Origin: Saccharothrix longispora
Lineage (GTDB): Bacteria > Actinomycetota > Actinomycetes > Mycobacteriales > Pseudonocardiaceae
Reading direction: 5' to 3'
Assembly (NCBI RefSeq): GCF_030852425.1
Contig: NZ_NSDM01000002.1
Location: forward strand, 434,001-498,000
Length of the DNA stretch: 64,000 bases
Shown here: in pieces, positions 53,677 through 62,924 of the stretch
Numbering within the stretch: position 1 is the first letter of the stretch
How the letters are laid out: every line of letters begins with the position of its first letter
The notes under the pieces: generated by a model
Told to the model about the DNA's origin: nothing
Database searches by the model: none
Seen by the model: only the letters and a program-made list of their open reading frames with translations
Program-made: the position numbers and the translations under genes

Positions 53677-55124
53677 CGGCGGGGGCGCGGGTCGCGGCGG
53701 TCGACCTCGGCGCGTCCAGCGGGCGCGTGGTGTCCTTCGACGTGACGCCCGACCGGATCGCGTCCACCGAGGTGCACCGGTTCCCCAACGGGCCGGTGCG
53801 CCTCGGCGGCACGCTGCACTGGGACGTGCTCGGGCTGTACCGGGGCGTGCTCGACGGCCTGCGGGCGGCCGGGCCGCAGCTGGACGCGGTCGGCGTCGAC
53901 TCGTGGGCGGTGGACTACGGCCTGCTCGACGCCACCGGCGCGCTCCTGGGCAACCCGGTGCACTACCGGGACGGGCGCACCGACGGCGTGCCCGACGCCG
54001 TGCACGCCCGTGTGCCGGCGGCCGAGCTGTACCGGGTCACCGGGTTGCAGGTGCTGCCGTTCAACACCGTCTACCAGCTCGCGGCGGCGGCCGGGTCGCC
54101 GCAGCTGGCCGCGGCGCGCCACCTGCTGCTGATCCCCGACCTGATCTGCCACTGGCTGACCGGGGCGCGCTTCGCGGAGGTCACCAACGCCTCCACCACC
54201 GGCCTGCTCGACGCGCGGACGCGCACGTGGTCGGCGGAGCTGCTGGTGCGCCTGGGCATCGACGCCGGGTTGTTCCCGCCACTCGTGGAGCCGGGCGCGG
54301 TGGTCGGGTCGCTGCTGCCGCACGTGCTCGCCGAGACGGGCCTGCCGGGACCGGTGCCGGTGGTGGCGGTCGGGTCGCACGACACCGCGTCGGCCGTGGT
54401 CGGGGTGCCGGCCGCCGGTCGGGACTTCGCGTACGTGGCCACCGGCACGTGGTCGCTGGTCGGGGTCGAGCTGGACGGGCCGGTGCCCACCGAGGCCGGT
54501 CGCCGGGCGAACTTCTCCAACGAGCTGGGCGTGGACGGCACGGTGCGCTACCTGCGCAACGTGATGGGGCTGTGGTTGCTCCAGGAGTGCCTGCGCGAGT
54601 GGGGCGACCCGGAGCCTGGTCCCCTGCTGGACGCGGCGGCCGGCGAACCGGCCCTGGCGGCGGTGGTCGACGCGGGCGACCCGGCGTTCATCCCGCCCGG
54701 CGGCATGCCGGCCCGCATCGCGGCGGCGTGCGCCCGGACCGGACAACGACCGCCGGGGACGCCCGCCGCCGTGGTGCGCTGCGTGCTGGACAGCCTGGCC
54801 CTGGCCCACCGCCGCGCCGTGCGGCAGGCCGCCGGGCTGTCCGGCACGCGGGTCGGGGTGGTCCACGTGGTCGGCGGCGGGGCGCGCAACACCCTGCTGT
54901 GCCAGTCCACGGCCGACGCGTGCGGCCTGCCCGTGCTCGCCGGCCCGGCGGAGGCCGCCGCGTGTGGCAACGCCCTGGTCCAGGCCCGCGCGCTCGGCGT
55001 CGTCACGGGTGGGTTGGCCGAGCTGCGCGGGCTGGTGCGCGCCTCCACCGACGTGGTCCGGTACGAGCCGCGCGGTGGCACCGCCGCCTGGGACGAGGCG
55101 GAGGGCCGGCTCGGCCTCGCGTGA
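53673..55124 (+). CDS. rhaB: L-rhamnulokinase
   Basis: The 483-residue FGGY-family kinase has an ATPase phosphate-1 motif AAVDLGASSGRVV, GVDSWAVDYGLLD with the catalytic Asp, and ATGTWSLVGVELDGP and VVGGGARNTLLCQ in the second lobe. It phosphorylates L-rhamnulose for the aldolase. The ATG overlaps the preceding stop by four bases (ATGA), so isomerase, aldolase/dehydrogenase and kinase form one operon, completing the pathway. Confidence 0.93.
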   Translation: MTAGARVAAVDLGASSGRVVSFDVTPDRIASTEVHRFPNGPVRLGGTLHWDVLGLYRGVLDGLRAAGPQLDAVGVDSWAVDYGLLDATGALLGNPVHYRDGRTDGVPDAVHARVPAAELYRVTGLQVLPFNTVYQLAAAAGSPQLAAARHLLLIPDLICHWLTGARFAEVTNASTTGLLDARTRTWSAELLVRLGIDAGLFPPLVEPGAVVGSLLPHVLAETGLPGPVPVVAVGSHDTASAVVGVPAAGRDFAYVATGTWSLVGVELDGPVPTEAGRRANFSNELGVDGTVRYLRNVMGLWLLQECLREWGDPEPGPLLDAAAGEPALAAVVDAGDPAFIPPGGMPARIAAACARTGQRPPGTPAAVVRCVLDSLALAHRRAVRQAAGLSGTRVGVVHVVGGGARNTLLCQSTADACGLPVLAGPAEAAACGNALVQARALGVVTGGLAELRGLVRASTDVVRYEPRGGTAAWDEAEGRLGLA

Positions 55125-55173
55125 CCCCGGGCCGATAAACTCCGCGTGGTCGACGGCGCACAGGGGGGTACCG

Positions 55174-55974
55174 GTGGTGGAACTCGCGGACTCGGTCGAG
55201 TCGGTGGAGCAGCTGGCCTCGGTCTGGCGCGACGTGGTCCTCGACCGCGACCCGGACGCCGACGTGCGGGACCTCCCGGGCATCGCCGTCCGCTGGGCCG
55301 ACTGCCGGTTCGCGTTCTGGAACTGCGTCACGCTGACCGACGTCGGCGCGGACGCGGACCTGCTCGGACGGCGCCTGGGCGAGGCGGCGGACGTCATGCG
55401 CTCGAAGCGGCGCCCCGGCTTCCTGTGGCTGTTCGAGGACCTGCTGACCGACGACGCCCGCGCCGCGCTCGACGGGGCGGCCGGCCGGGCGGGCCTCGTG
55501 CACGCCTTCCCCGGCATTGGCATGGCGTGGGACGTGCCGTCCACCGCCGAGCCGGCGCACCCCGACCTGGTGTTCGAGCGCGTGACCACCGACGACCGGC
55601 TGCTGGCCTACGCGGACCTCAACTCGCGCGCCTACGGGTTCCCCCTGGAGGACGGCCGCGACGGGCTCGCCGGCTCCGCGCTGTGGAAGGAGCGCGTGCA
55701 CGCCTACCTGGCCCTGCGCGACGGCGTCCCGGTGGCGTGCGCCGCGACCGCCGAGGCGGACGGACGCCTCTTCGTCGCGCTCGTCGCCACCGCCCCGGAG
55801 CACCAGCGCAGGGGGTACGGCGAGGCGGTGACGCGCAAGGCGCTGCACGAGGGCCACCGGGCCACCGGGTCGACCCGCGCCACCCTCCACGCCACCGCCG
55901 CCGGTGCGCCCGTGTACCGGCGGATCGGCTTCGAACCGAACTCGCCGATCCGCTTCTACGGCCTCGCGGGCTGA
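55174..55974 (+). CDS. GNAT-family N-acetyltransferase
   Basis: The 266-residue protein has a C-terminal GNAT domain with the acetyl-CoA loop VATAPEHQRRGYGEAVTRKAL near 203-223 and a terminal APVYRRIGFEP. The first 120 residues form a second, degenerate GNAT-like half. Tandem GTG codons follow a G-rich stretch; 55174 is chosen. GATAAACT about 40 nt upstream may be its -10 region, so it could be separate from the rhamnose operon. Substrate unknown. Confidence 0.82.
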   Translation: MVELADSVESVEQLASVWRDVVLDRDPDADVRDLPGIAVRWADCRFAFWNCVTLTDVGADADLLGRRLGEAADVMRSKRRPGFLWLFEDLLTDDARAALDGAAGRAGLVHAFPGIGMAWDVPSTAEPAHPDLVFERVTTDDRLLAYADLNSRAYGFPLEDGRDGLAGSALWKERVHAYLALRDGVPVACAATAEADGRLFVALVATAPEHQRRGYGEAVTRKALHEGHRATGSTRATLHATAAGAPVYRRIGFEPNSPIRFYGLAG

Positions 55975-56008
55975 CCACCCGGGACGGACGGCGCACGGGA
56001 CCGGCGGC

Positions 56009-56677
56009 TCACCGGGCACGCCCGGCGAGCAGGACGCGGGTGTTGGCGTACACCGCGTAGAGCAGCGGGGCGCAGGCCACCAGCAGGCCGGCCACGGGCT
56101 GGAGCAGCACCGCCGCGACGGCCAGGCCGAGCACGACCGCGTTGGCCAGGGCCAGGTACCAGCGCCGCGCCACCAGGCACAGGCACGGCCACACCAGGTC
56201 CCGCAACCGGTCGGTCCCGGCCGACGTGGCCACCAGCACCGCCACCACCGTGCCCACGACGAGCACGGCCGCCGTGGCGAACAGCGGCACCACCGCCGGT
56301 CCCCACGCCGCGCGCGAGACCACGACGACGTCCACGGCCAGCACGACCAGCACGGCGGCGCCGCCGTACCACGCGACCAGCGCACGTCCCGCCGCCCGCC
56401 GGTAGGCGTCGGCGAACGGGCGCCACACCCGTCCCCCGTCGAGCGCGGCGAAGCAACCGAACACCCCCGCCAGCGCCGGCGCGCAGCACCCCGACAGCAC
56501 GACGAAGAACGGCCACGACGCCACGGGGTCGCGCACGACGGCCAGCGCCAGCAGCAGCGGCGCGCAGCCGGCCGCGAGCAGCACGTTGGCCCCCAGCGCC
56601 ACGTGCACGAGGCCGAAGACCTTCTCGTAGGTCCGCTGCGCGGCGGGCCGCAGCAACCGGGCGACCACGGCGCTCAC
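56009..56677 (-). CDS. DUF624/YesL-like membrane protein
   Basis: The 222-residue protein has about five to six hydrophobic segments and the DUF624 layout (TYEKVFGLVHVALGANVLL, then FGCFAALDGG). YesL-like proteins are commonly encoded beside carbohydrate ABC importers of plant-polysaccharide loci; their role is unknown. The GTG overlaps the permease stop by four bases, so it is the last gene of the six-gene operon. Confidence 0.78.
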   Translation of the reverse strand: MSAVVARLLRPAAQRTYEKVFGLVHVALGANVLLAAGCAPLLLALAVVRDPVASWPFFVVLSGCCAPALAGVFGCFAALDGGRVWRPFADAYRRAAGRALVAWYGGAAVLVVLAVDVVVVSRAAWGPAVVPLFATAAVLVVGTVVAVLVATSAGTDRLRDLVWPCLCLVARRWYLALANAVVLGLAVAAVLLQPVAGLLVACAPLLYAVYANTRVLLAGRAR

Positions 56678-57567
56678 CCCTTCAGCCCGCTCGTGGCGAT
56701 GCCGCGGATGAAGTACCGCTGGCCCAGCAGGAACACCGCGAGGATCGGCAGCACCGACAGCACCGCCCCGGCCATGATCATGGCGTGCTCCCCGTCGTAC
56801 TGGCCGAGGAACGAGCGCAGTCCCAGTTGGACGGTCCACAGGTCGTTGCTCGTCAGGTAGATGAACGGCCCCATGTAGTCGTTCCAGGTGTTGACGAACG
56901 TCAGCAGTGCCAGGCTCGCCAGCGCGGGCTTGGACAGCGGCAGGACGATCCGCCGGTAGATGCCGTACTCGCTCAGGCCGTCGATGCGCGCGGCGTCGCA
57001 CAGCTCGTCCGGGATGGACGCGTAGTACTGGCGCATCAGGAACACGCCGAACGCGCCGAACGCCTGGAGCAGGATGATCGACAGGTGCGTGTTCGTCAGC
57101 TCCAGCCGCTGCATCATGATGTACTGCGGCACCATGTACGCCTGCCACGGCACGGCGATCGTGGCGATGTAGGCCAGGAACAGCGCGTCCCGGCCGGGGA
57201 ACCGCACCTTGGCGAACCCGTAGGCGGCGAAGCTGCCGGTGAGCACCTGGAGCGCGGTGATCGCCACCGACAGGAACAGCGAGTTGCCCAGGTAGGTCGC
57301 CAGCGGGATGCGGTCCCAGATCTCCACGAAGTTCGACCAGCGGAACTCCTCCGGCACCCACCGGATGGGCACGGTGAACACCTGGTTGTCGCGCTTGAGC
57401 GAGGCGGACACCATCCACGCGAACGGCACGAGCACCAGCAGGACGACCGCGGCCAGCACCGCGTAGGCCGCCGCCGGTGCCGGCCTGCCGGTGCGGCGCC
57501 GACGCGCCGGTGGCGGTGGGTCGGCCGGGCGGGCGGGCCGCGGCGGGGCCGGGCGCAGGGCGGTCAT
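56674..57567 (-). CDS. Carbohydrate ABC importer permease, MalG type
   Basis: The 297-residue CUT1 permease has six hydrophobic segments and the cytoplasmic EAA loop DELCDAARIDGLSEYGIYRRIVLPLSKP in part, which docks on the ATPase. A proline/arginine-rich N terminus precedes the first helix. It overlaps the MalF-type gene by four bases. No ATPase gene is in the operon, so it must use a shared MsiK-type ATPase encoded elsewhere, as is common in actinomycetes. Confidence 0.9.
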   Translation of the reverse strand: MTALRPAPPRPARPADPPPPARRRRTGRPAPAAAYAVLAAVVLLVLVPFAWMVSASLKRDNQVFTVPIRWVPEEFRWSNFVEIWDRIPLATYLGNSLFLSVAITALQVLTGSFAAYGFAKVRFPGRDALFLAYIATIAVPWQAYMVPQYIMMQRLELTNTHLSIILLQAFGAFGVFLMRQYYASIPDELCDAARIDGLSEYGIYRRIVLPLSKPALASLALLTFVNTWNDYMGPFIYLTSNDLWTVQLGLRSFLGQYDGEHAMIMAGAVLSVLPILAVFLLGQRYFIRGIATSGLKG

Positions 57568-58505
57568 CGGGCGTTCCTCCGCTCGTTGAGGCGGAACTGG
57601 GCGACGGTGACGGTGAGCACGATGGCGAACAGCACCAGCGCGATGGCCGACGAGTAGCCGAAGTGGCCCTCGGTGATGCCCTCCCGGTAGACGAGCTGGG
57701 CGAGCACCAGCGTGCTGCGGCCCGGTCCGCCGTCGGTCATGACGACGATCAGGTCGAGCACCTTGAAGCTCTGGATCGTCAGCATCACCAGCACGAAGAA
57801 CGTCGTCGGCCGCAGGCACGGCAGGGTGACGTGCCGGAACCGGTCCCAGGCGTTCGCGCCGTCCACCCTGGCCGCCTCGTAGTACTCCTCCGGAACGGCC
57901 TGGAGGCCCGCGAGGTAGAGCACCATGTAGTAGCCCATGTCCCGCCACACGCTGGTGATGATCACCGCGGGCATCGCCCAGTCGGTGCTGGCCACCCAGC
58001 CGGGCGGGTCGGCCACGCCGAGCGCGCCGAGGAACTGGTTGACCGGTCCCGCCGTGGGGTTGAACAGCATGTTCCACACCACCGCCACGGCGACCAGCGA
58101 CGTGACGTAGGGGAAGAACGCCGCGGTGCGGAAGAAGCCGACGCCCCGGAGCTTGCCGTTGAGCACGATGGCGAGCCCGAGCGCGGCGACCAGCGTGAGC
58201 GGGATGTGCCCGGCCGCGTAGAGCAGCGTGTTGGTCAGCGCGACCCGGACGTTCTCGTCCTCCAGCATCTCGGCGAAGTTGTCCAGGCCGACCCACTCCG
58301 GGGCGCGGTAGGAGTCCCACTCCATGAACGCCAGGGCGAACGCCGCGATCACCGGGACGAGGGTGAACAGGGCGAAGCCCGCGAAGTTCGGCAGGATGAA
58401 GCTCCACCCGACGAGGGTGTCGCGCCGCGCGCGGCGCCGTCGGGCGGTGCTCCCGGGTGGTGCGACCGGTGGCGCGTGCCGCCGCTGTGCCGCTGCGTCG
58501 ACCAT
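57564..58505 (-). CDS. Carbohydrate ABC importer permease, MalF type
   Basis: The 313-residue CUT1 permease has six hydrophobic segments and the EAA loop EEYYEAARVDGANAWDRFRHVTLP. It pairs with the MalG-type subunit encoded immediately downstream and starts 5 nt after the binding-protein gene. Confidence 0.9.
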   Translation of the reverse strand: MVDAAAQRRHAPPVAPPGSTARRRRARRDTLVGWSFILPNFAGFALFTLVPVIAAFALAFMEWDSYRAPEWVGLDNFAEMLEDENVRVALTNTLLYAAGHIPLTLVAALGLAIVLNGKLRGVGFFRTAAFFPYVTSLVAVAVVWNMLFNPTAGPVNQFLGALGVADPPGWVASTDWAMPAVIITSVWRDMGYYMVLYLAGLQAVPEEYYEAARVDGANAWDRFRHVTLPCLRPTTFFVLVMLTIQSFKVLDLIVVMTDGGPGRSTLVLAQLVYREGITEGHFGYSSAIALVLFAIVLTVTVAQFRLNERRNAR

Positions 58506-58510
58506 GCGCG

Positions 58511-59803
58511 TCAGTCGACGACGTCGTGGACGCGGTCCCGCATGGACCGGATGCCGTCCTCGACCGACTTGTCACGCACCATGATCAGCTGGTGCTCCTC
58601 CTTGAGGATCGCGTCCACGTCGGAGGTGTGCTCGCTGACCGGCATCTCCAGGGCTATCTCGTCGGGCACGAGGGCCTTGGCGGACAGCGGGTCGGTGGGC
58701 ATGCCCTCCAGGGCCGCGTACCGCCGCGTGATCTCCGGGCTCTGCAACGCGGGCACGACGCCCACCCCGGTGATGGCCTCGGCGCCCTCCTCACCGGCCG
58801 CGAACTCGACGAACTCCCGCGCGGTGGCGGTGTGCCGGGCGTTCTCGTTCACCGCGAACGCGGTCGGCGAGCCGAACGTGGTGACGCCGGACGCGCCGGG
58901 CCGCTGCGGCAGGGGCGCCAGTCCCCACTCGACGTCCGTGGCGCCCTCGGCCTTCGCCTTCAGGACGCCCGCGACGTACCAGGTGCCCATGGGCATCATC
59001 GCGGCCGTGCCGGTCTCGAACACCGTGCGGTAGCTCGCCTGCTGCGAGATCGCGGTGCCGAAGTCGAGCGCGGCCCCGGACTCCTGCACGTCCAGCGCGG
59101 TGCGGTACTGGTCGGCGAAGAACTCGAAGTCGCCGGTGATCTGGTCGCCGCCGGTCTGGGCCGCCGCGATGGCGTGCACGACCGAGCGCCACGTGTGGTG
59201 GTAGGTGCCGTGGACCTTGCCCGCGCCGTCGCCCCGGGTGAGCTTCCGGGCCAGTTCGGTGTACTGGTCCCAGGTCAGGTCCTCCGGGTAGGGCACGCCG
59301 GCCCGGTCGAAGAGCGCCTTGTTGTAGTAGAGCACCCAGAAGTCGTGGCGGTAGGGCAGGGCGAAGAACTTGCCGTCCACGGCGAAGGCGTCGAGCCCGG
59401 CGAGCGCGGCGCCGCCCTCGCCGCGCGCGGTGTCGGTGAGGTCCGCGAGCTGACCTCGACCGGCGTAGCGGGCGTAGTCGGTGACGTTCTTCATGGTGAT
59501 CACGTCGGTCTCGTCGCCGCCGGCGAGCATCGTCGTGACCTTCTCGGCGTAGTCGTCGGCGAGGATGTCCACCGGCTCCACGGTCACGTCGGGGTTGGCG
59601 CGCTCGAAGGCGTCGAACAGGGCCTTGAACTCGGGCGTGCCCTGGAGGTTCCACACCGACACGGTCAGCGTGACCGGTCCGCTCTCGTCGGCGGGGCCGC
59701 CGGAGCCGCAGCCGGTGGCGACGAGCGACACCGCCGCGAGGAGGGCCAGCCCCCTGCGGAAACGACCGCGCCGGTTCCCGGGTCGGAGCTTGTTCGGAGT
59801 CAC
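58511..59803 (-). CDS. Extracellular solute-binding lipoprotein of the carbohydrate importer
   Basis: The 430-residue family 1 solute-binding protein has a lipoprotein signal (lipobox VATGCGSGG, Cys at about 32) and typical segments VTLTVSVWNLQGTPEFKALFDAFE, WVLYYNKALFDRAGVPYPEDLTWDQ and MMPMGTWYVAG. It delivers an oligosaccharide to the permeases. The GTG has GAGGGGA upstream and lies 25 nt after the DUF2264 gene, whose product probably acts on the imported sugar. Confidence 0.9.
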   Translation of the reverse strand: MTPNKLRPGNRRGRFRRGLALLAAVSLVATGCGSGGPADESGPVTLTVSVWNLQGTPEFKALFDAFERANPDVTVEPVDILADDYAEKVTTMLAGGDETDVITMKNVTDYARYAGRGQLADLTDTARGEGGAALAGLDAFAVDGKFFALPYRHDFWVLYYNKALFDRAGVPYPEDLTWDQYTELARKLTRGDGAGKVHGTYHHTWRSVVHAIAAAQTGGDQITGDFEFFADQYRTALDVQESGAALDFGTAISQQASYRTVFETGTAAMMPMGTWYVAGVLKAKAEGATDVEWGLAPLPQRPGASGVTTFGSPTAFAVNENARHTATAREFVEFAAGEEGAEAITGVGVVPALQSPEITRRYAALEGMPTDPLSAKALVPDEIALEMPVSEHTSDVDAILKEEHQLIMVRDKSVEDGIRSMRDRVHDVVD

Positions 59804-59828
59804 CGTTGATCCCCTCTCCTGTGCTTGG

Positions 59829-61781
59829 TCAGTCGTCGTGCGGCAGGTCGACGGCGGTGGTGGTCCCGTCGGGCCAGCGGACCACCACCCGGCCGGTCCC
59901 CCGGTCGAGCGCGACGTCCGGGGCGTCGCCGTGCGGTTCGCGGGCGGGCGGCCGGTGGGCGTGCGGCCGGTGGGCGTGCAGGCCGATCACGGCGACCGCC
60001 CAGCGGCCGGCGACGACGTCCCCCGCCGCCCACGGCGTGGCGCTGCGCTGTCCCAGCGGACTGGCGTCGTGCTCGGTGTGCACGCCGACGCGGTCGAGGC
60101 CCCGGTGGGCGACGAGCACGGAGCACAGGTCGCCCGCGCGGGCCCCGGCCCGGCGCGGTCCGGTCGTCGTGGTCGGGTCGCCCGCCAGCGGCCACCCGCC
60201 GATCCGCAGCGCGGTCGCGACGATCGGCGTGCCGGGCAGCGGGTCCACCCGCGCGCAGCGCACCTCCCACCCGCCGCGCACGACCGACGCGGTGGTGACC
60301 AGGGCGACGTCGTGCGCCGCGCCCCGGCGGCCCGACCCGTGGTCGCGCTGACCGGGTTCGGGGACCACCCGGTGCGCGCGGGCGACCGACGCCCCGTACG
60401 CGGCGTCCCCGACCTGCCGCGTGAACAGGGTGCGCATGCCCGCGCGGTGGGTGGCGACGCCCGTGTCGTCCAGCAGCACCACCGACTGGTCCAGCGGCGA
60501 GGTCCACGCCCGTTCCGACAGCAGCGGCGCGGTCGCGGTCGAGTAGCCCAGGCGGGCGTAGAGCGGGGAGTCGCCCGCGGACGAGCCCTCGACCTCGTGG
60601 TCCGTGCCGTGGTTGACGACCCGGACCAGGCCGTCGGCGCGGGTGGCCGAGACCAGCCAGCCGGGCGGGGCGGCGACCCACGTGCGGTCGGCGCGCTCGA
60701 CGGGCAGCGGTTCCTCGACCGCCGTCCACACCGGGTGGTCGGCCGGGAGCGCCAGGCCGAGCAGGCCCTTGGCCGCCCAGTACGGCGAGGACGGCCCCGA
60801 GTAGCTCTGCGCCAGCCGCGGCCACTCACCGTGCCAGCCGAGCGTGAGCAGGCCGCGGTCGTCGGGTGCGCCCCGGTCGGCGAAGTGCGCGACGATCCCG
60901 GACGCGGCGCGGCGCAGCAGGCCGGGGCCGGTGGAGGGGACGCCCGCCAGCGCGCCGGCCCAGAACGGCGCGGCGGCCGCGAAGCGGTAGGCGAGGCTGC
61001 GGCCCTGCACCAGCGGTCCGCCGTCCCCGCCGACGAGGTGCGCGTAGTCGGTCAGGTAGCGGTCGAGGCGCGCCGTGTCGAGGGCGCTCCGGTCGACCAG
61101 GTCGGCGGCGCCGCGCATCCGCGCCCACAGCACCGGGTACAGGTGCAGCGCCCAGCCGCCGTAGTGGTCGAACGCCCGCTCGTCGCCGTCGGCGAACCAG
61201 CCGTCGCCCCGGTGGAACGAGTCGTGCGCGGCCAGGTCGGCCTCCACGTCCCCGGCGCGCCACGGGCCGCCCACCGACCGCAGGAAGGTCTCCACGACGA
61301 TCCGGAACCACACCCAGTTGCAACGCGGGTAGGTGTCGTCGCCGACCACGGCGGAGAGGTAGTCGACCACGCGCTCGCGCACGCCGTCGTCCAGCAGGTC
61401 CCACAGCCAGGGGCGGGTGAGGTCGAGGACCAGCGCGATCGAGGCGGCTTCGACCTTGGCCTGCGCGTGCTCCTCCGGGCGCGGCCAGCGCTCGGAGGAC
61501 CCCGGGTCGGTGCCCGCCGCCAGGCCCCCGGCGTACCACCCGGCCAGGTCGAGCGGGTCGCGGCCGTCCTCGCCGGCGAGCCGGAAGCCCGCCGCGAGGA
61601 AGGTGCGGGCGAAGCCCTCCAGGCCGTCCACGTCCGCGCCGTAGCCGCCGGCCGGGCCGGGTGGGGCGACGCGGGCGCGGTGCGGCGAGGCGTGCGGGCG
61701 CACGGCGAGCAGCAGCCGGTCGGCCAGCGCGGCCCAGTGCTCCCGGGTCCACCCGGTGAGGGGCGAGAGCGCGGCGCTCAC
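59829..61781 (-). CDS. DUF2264 protein, probable GH154 glycoside hydrolase
   Basis: The 650-residue protein fits DUF2264: SPLTGWTREHWAALADRLLLAVRPHASPHRA in part, FARTFLAAGFRLAGEDGRDPLDLAGWYAGGL, NWVWFRIVVETFL and AQSYSGPSSPYWAAKGLLGLALP. It has an (alpha/alpha)-barrel first half and a beta-rich end. As far as I recall, DUF2264 corresponds to GH154, which includes exo-beta-glucuronidases. No signal peptide is seen, so it should act on imported sugar. The GTG overlaps the dehydrogenase stop by four bases. The ribosome-binding site is weak, so coupling is likely. Confidence 0.8.
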   Translation of the reverse strand: MSAALSPLTGWTREHWAALADRLLLAVRPHASPHRARVAPPGPAGGYGADVDGLEGFARTFLAAGFRLAGEDGRDPLDLAGWYAGGLAAGTDPGSSERWPRPEEHAQAKVEAASIALVLDLTRPWLWDLLDDGVRERVVDYLSAVVGDDTYPRCNWVWFRIVVETFLRSVGGPWRAGDVEADLAAHDSFHRGDGWFADGDERAFDHYGGWALHLYPVLWARMRGAADLVDRSALDTARLDRYLTDYAHLVGGDGGPLVQGRSLAYRFAAAAPFWAGALAGVPSTGPGLLRRAASGIVAHFADRGAPDDRGLLTLGWHGEWPRLAQSYSGPSSPYWAAKGLLGLALPADHPVWTAVEEPLPVERADRTWVAAPPGWLVSATRADGLVRVVNHGTDHEVEGSSAGDSPLYARLGYSTATAPLLSERAWTSPLDQSVVLLDDTGVATHRAGMRTLFTRQVGDAAYGASVARAHRVVPEPGQRDHGSGRRGAAHDVALVTTASVVRGGWEVRCARVDPLPGTPIVATALRIGGWPLAGDPTTTTGPRRAGARAGDLCSVLVAHRGLDRVGVHTEHDASPLGQRSATPWAAGDVVAGRWAVAVIGLHAHRPHAHRPPAREPHGDAPDVALDRGTGRVVVRWPDGTTTAVDLPHDD

Positions 61782-62797
61782 GCGCTCATCCCGAACGTGT
61801 CGGGCGTGACGGCGGCGCGCGGCGGCAGGCCGGTCAGGTGGCGTTCCAGCTCGTCGAGCGCGCTGTCGCTCATCCGGCGGGTCTCCGCGCCGAGCGAGCC
61901 CGCCACGTGCGGGGTGATCATCACGTTGGGCAGGTCGTAGAGGACCGAGTCGGCGGGCAGCGGTTCGGGGTCGGTGACGTCGAGGATCGCGTCCAGGCGC
62001 CCGGTGGCGCACTCGCGCTCCAGGGCGCCGGTGTCCACGATCGCGCCGCGCGCGGTGTTCACGACGGTCGCGCCGTCGCGCAGCAGGGCGAGTTCGGCGG
62101 CCCCGATGAGGTGGTGGGTCGAGCGCAGCGACGGCACGTGCAGGGTGAGCACGTCGCTGGCGCGCAGCAGCTCGGGCAGCTCGACCAGCCGCGCCCCGGC
62201 GGCGGCCACCCGGGCCGGGTCGGCGTACGGGTCGGCGACCAGGACGTGCACGTCGAGCGTGCGCAGCCGGTCCACCACGCGGCGGCCGACGCGGGAGAAG
62301 CCGACGACGCCGATGGTGCGGCCCCGGTTGGACAGCTCGCCGCGCGCGGTGGCGTAGGACCAGTCGTCGCGGTGCCGGCGGGCGTCCTGGGCGAGGAAGG
62401 GCGCCTTCTTGCCGGCGAACACGATCGCGGCGAGGGTGAACTCGGCGACCGGGATGGCGTTCTCGTCGGCGGCGTTGGTGACCAGGATGCGCCGCCGCCA
62501 CACCTCGTCGGTGACGAGCGGGCGGACCGTGCCCGCGCAGTGGAAGACCGCGCGCAGGCCGGGCGCGGCGGCGAGGCGCTCGGCGGTGAGCGACGGGCAG
62601 CCCCACGAGGTCAGCAGCACGTCGACGTCGCGCAGCCTGCGCCGGACGGCGGGCGAGTCGAGTTCGGCGGTGCAGGCCGGGTCCCCCAGGTCGGCGAGCC
62701 GGTCGAGCCGGTCGAGCTGCGCCCGCTGGAACTGGGAGCGGAAGTGCCGCGGCTCCATGACGAGGAGGGCCTGGGGTCGTCGTGGTCGGTCGGTCAC
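61778..62797 (-). CDS. D-isomer-specific 2-hydroxyacid dehydrogenase
   Basis: The 339-residue protein has the Rossmann segment TIGVVGFSRVGRRVV and the family catalytic residues Arg in VNTARGAIVDTG, Glu in VTDPEPLP and His in MITPHVAGSLGAET. It interconverts a 2-hydroxy- and 2-keto-acid with NAD(P). As the first gene of an operon with DUF2264 and a sugar importer, a sugar-acid substrate such as a uronate derivative is a reasonable guess. GAGGAGG lies 7 nt before the GTG. Confidence 0.9.
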   Translation of the reverse strand: MTDRPRRPQALLVMEPRHFRSQFQRAQLDRLDRLADLGDPACTAELDSPAVRRRLRDVDVLLTSWGCPSLTAERLAAAPGLRAVFHCAGTVRPLVTDEVWRRRILVTNAADENAIPVAEFTLAAIVFAGKKAPFLAQDARRHRDDWSYATARGELSNRGRTIGVVGFSRVGRRVVDRLRTLDVHVLVADPYADPARVAAAGARLVELPELLRASDVLTLHVPSLRSTHHLIGAAELALLRDGATVVNTARGAIVDTGALERECATGRLDAILDVTDPEPLPADSVLYDLPNVMITPHVAGSLGAETRRMSDSALDELERHLTGLPPRAAVTPDTFGMSA

Positions 62798-62860
62798 GAG
62801 GAGTCCTCCTCAAGCCGGCACGCGCTCGAACAGTCCGACCGATCATGTGTGCTCGGAGTT

Positions 62861-62885
62861 GAACAAGTCAAGACCGCTTTTGTTC
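62861..62885. promoter_or_regulatory. Inverted repeat in the divergent control region of the DUF2264 operon
   Basis: GAACAA (62861-62866) and TTGTTC (62880-62885) form perfect arms with a 13-nt spacer, about 64 bp upstream of the dehydrogenase gene start. It is a candidate operator for the adjacent hybrid regulator. Confidence 0.4.
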
Positions 62886-62889
62886 GGTT

Positions 62890-62906
62890 ATGATCAGTTT
62901 GATCAT
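62890..62906. promoter_or_regulatory. Candidate operator of the DeoR/LacI hybrid regulator
   Basis: ATGATCA and TGATCAT form a perfect 7-bp inverted repeat around GTT, 18 nt before the regulator ATG and overlapping its likely promoter. TGATCA itself is palindromic, and a GATCAT occurs again at 62841-62846. Confidence 0.6.
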
Positions 62907-62924
62907 CACGGCGGAGGTAAGCGC

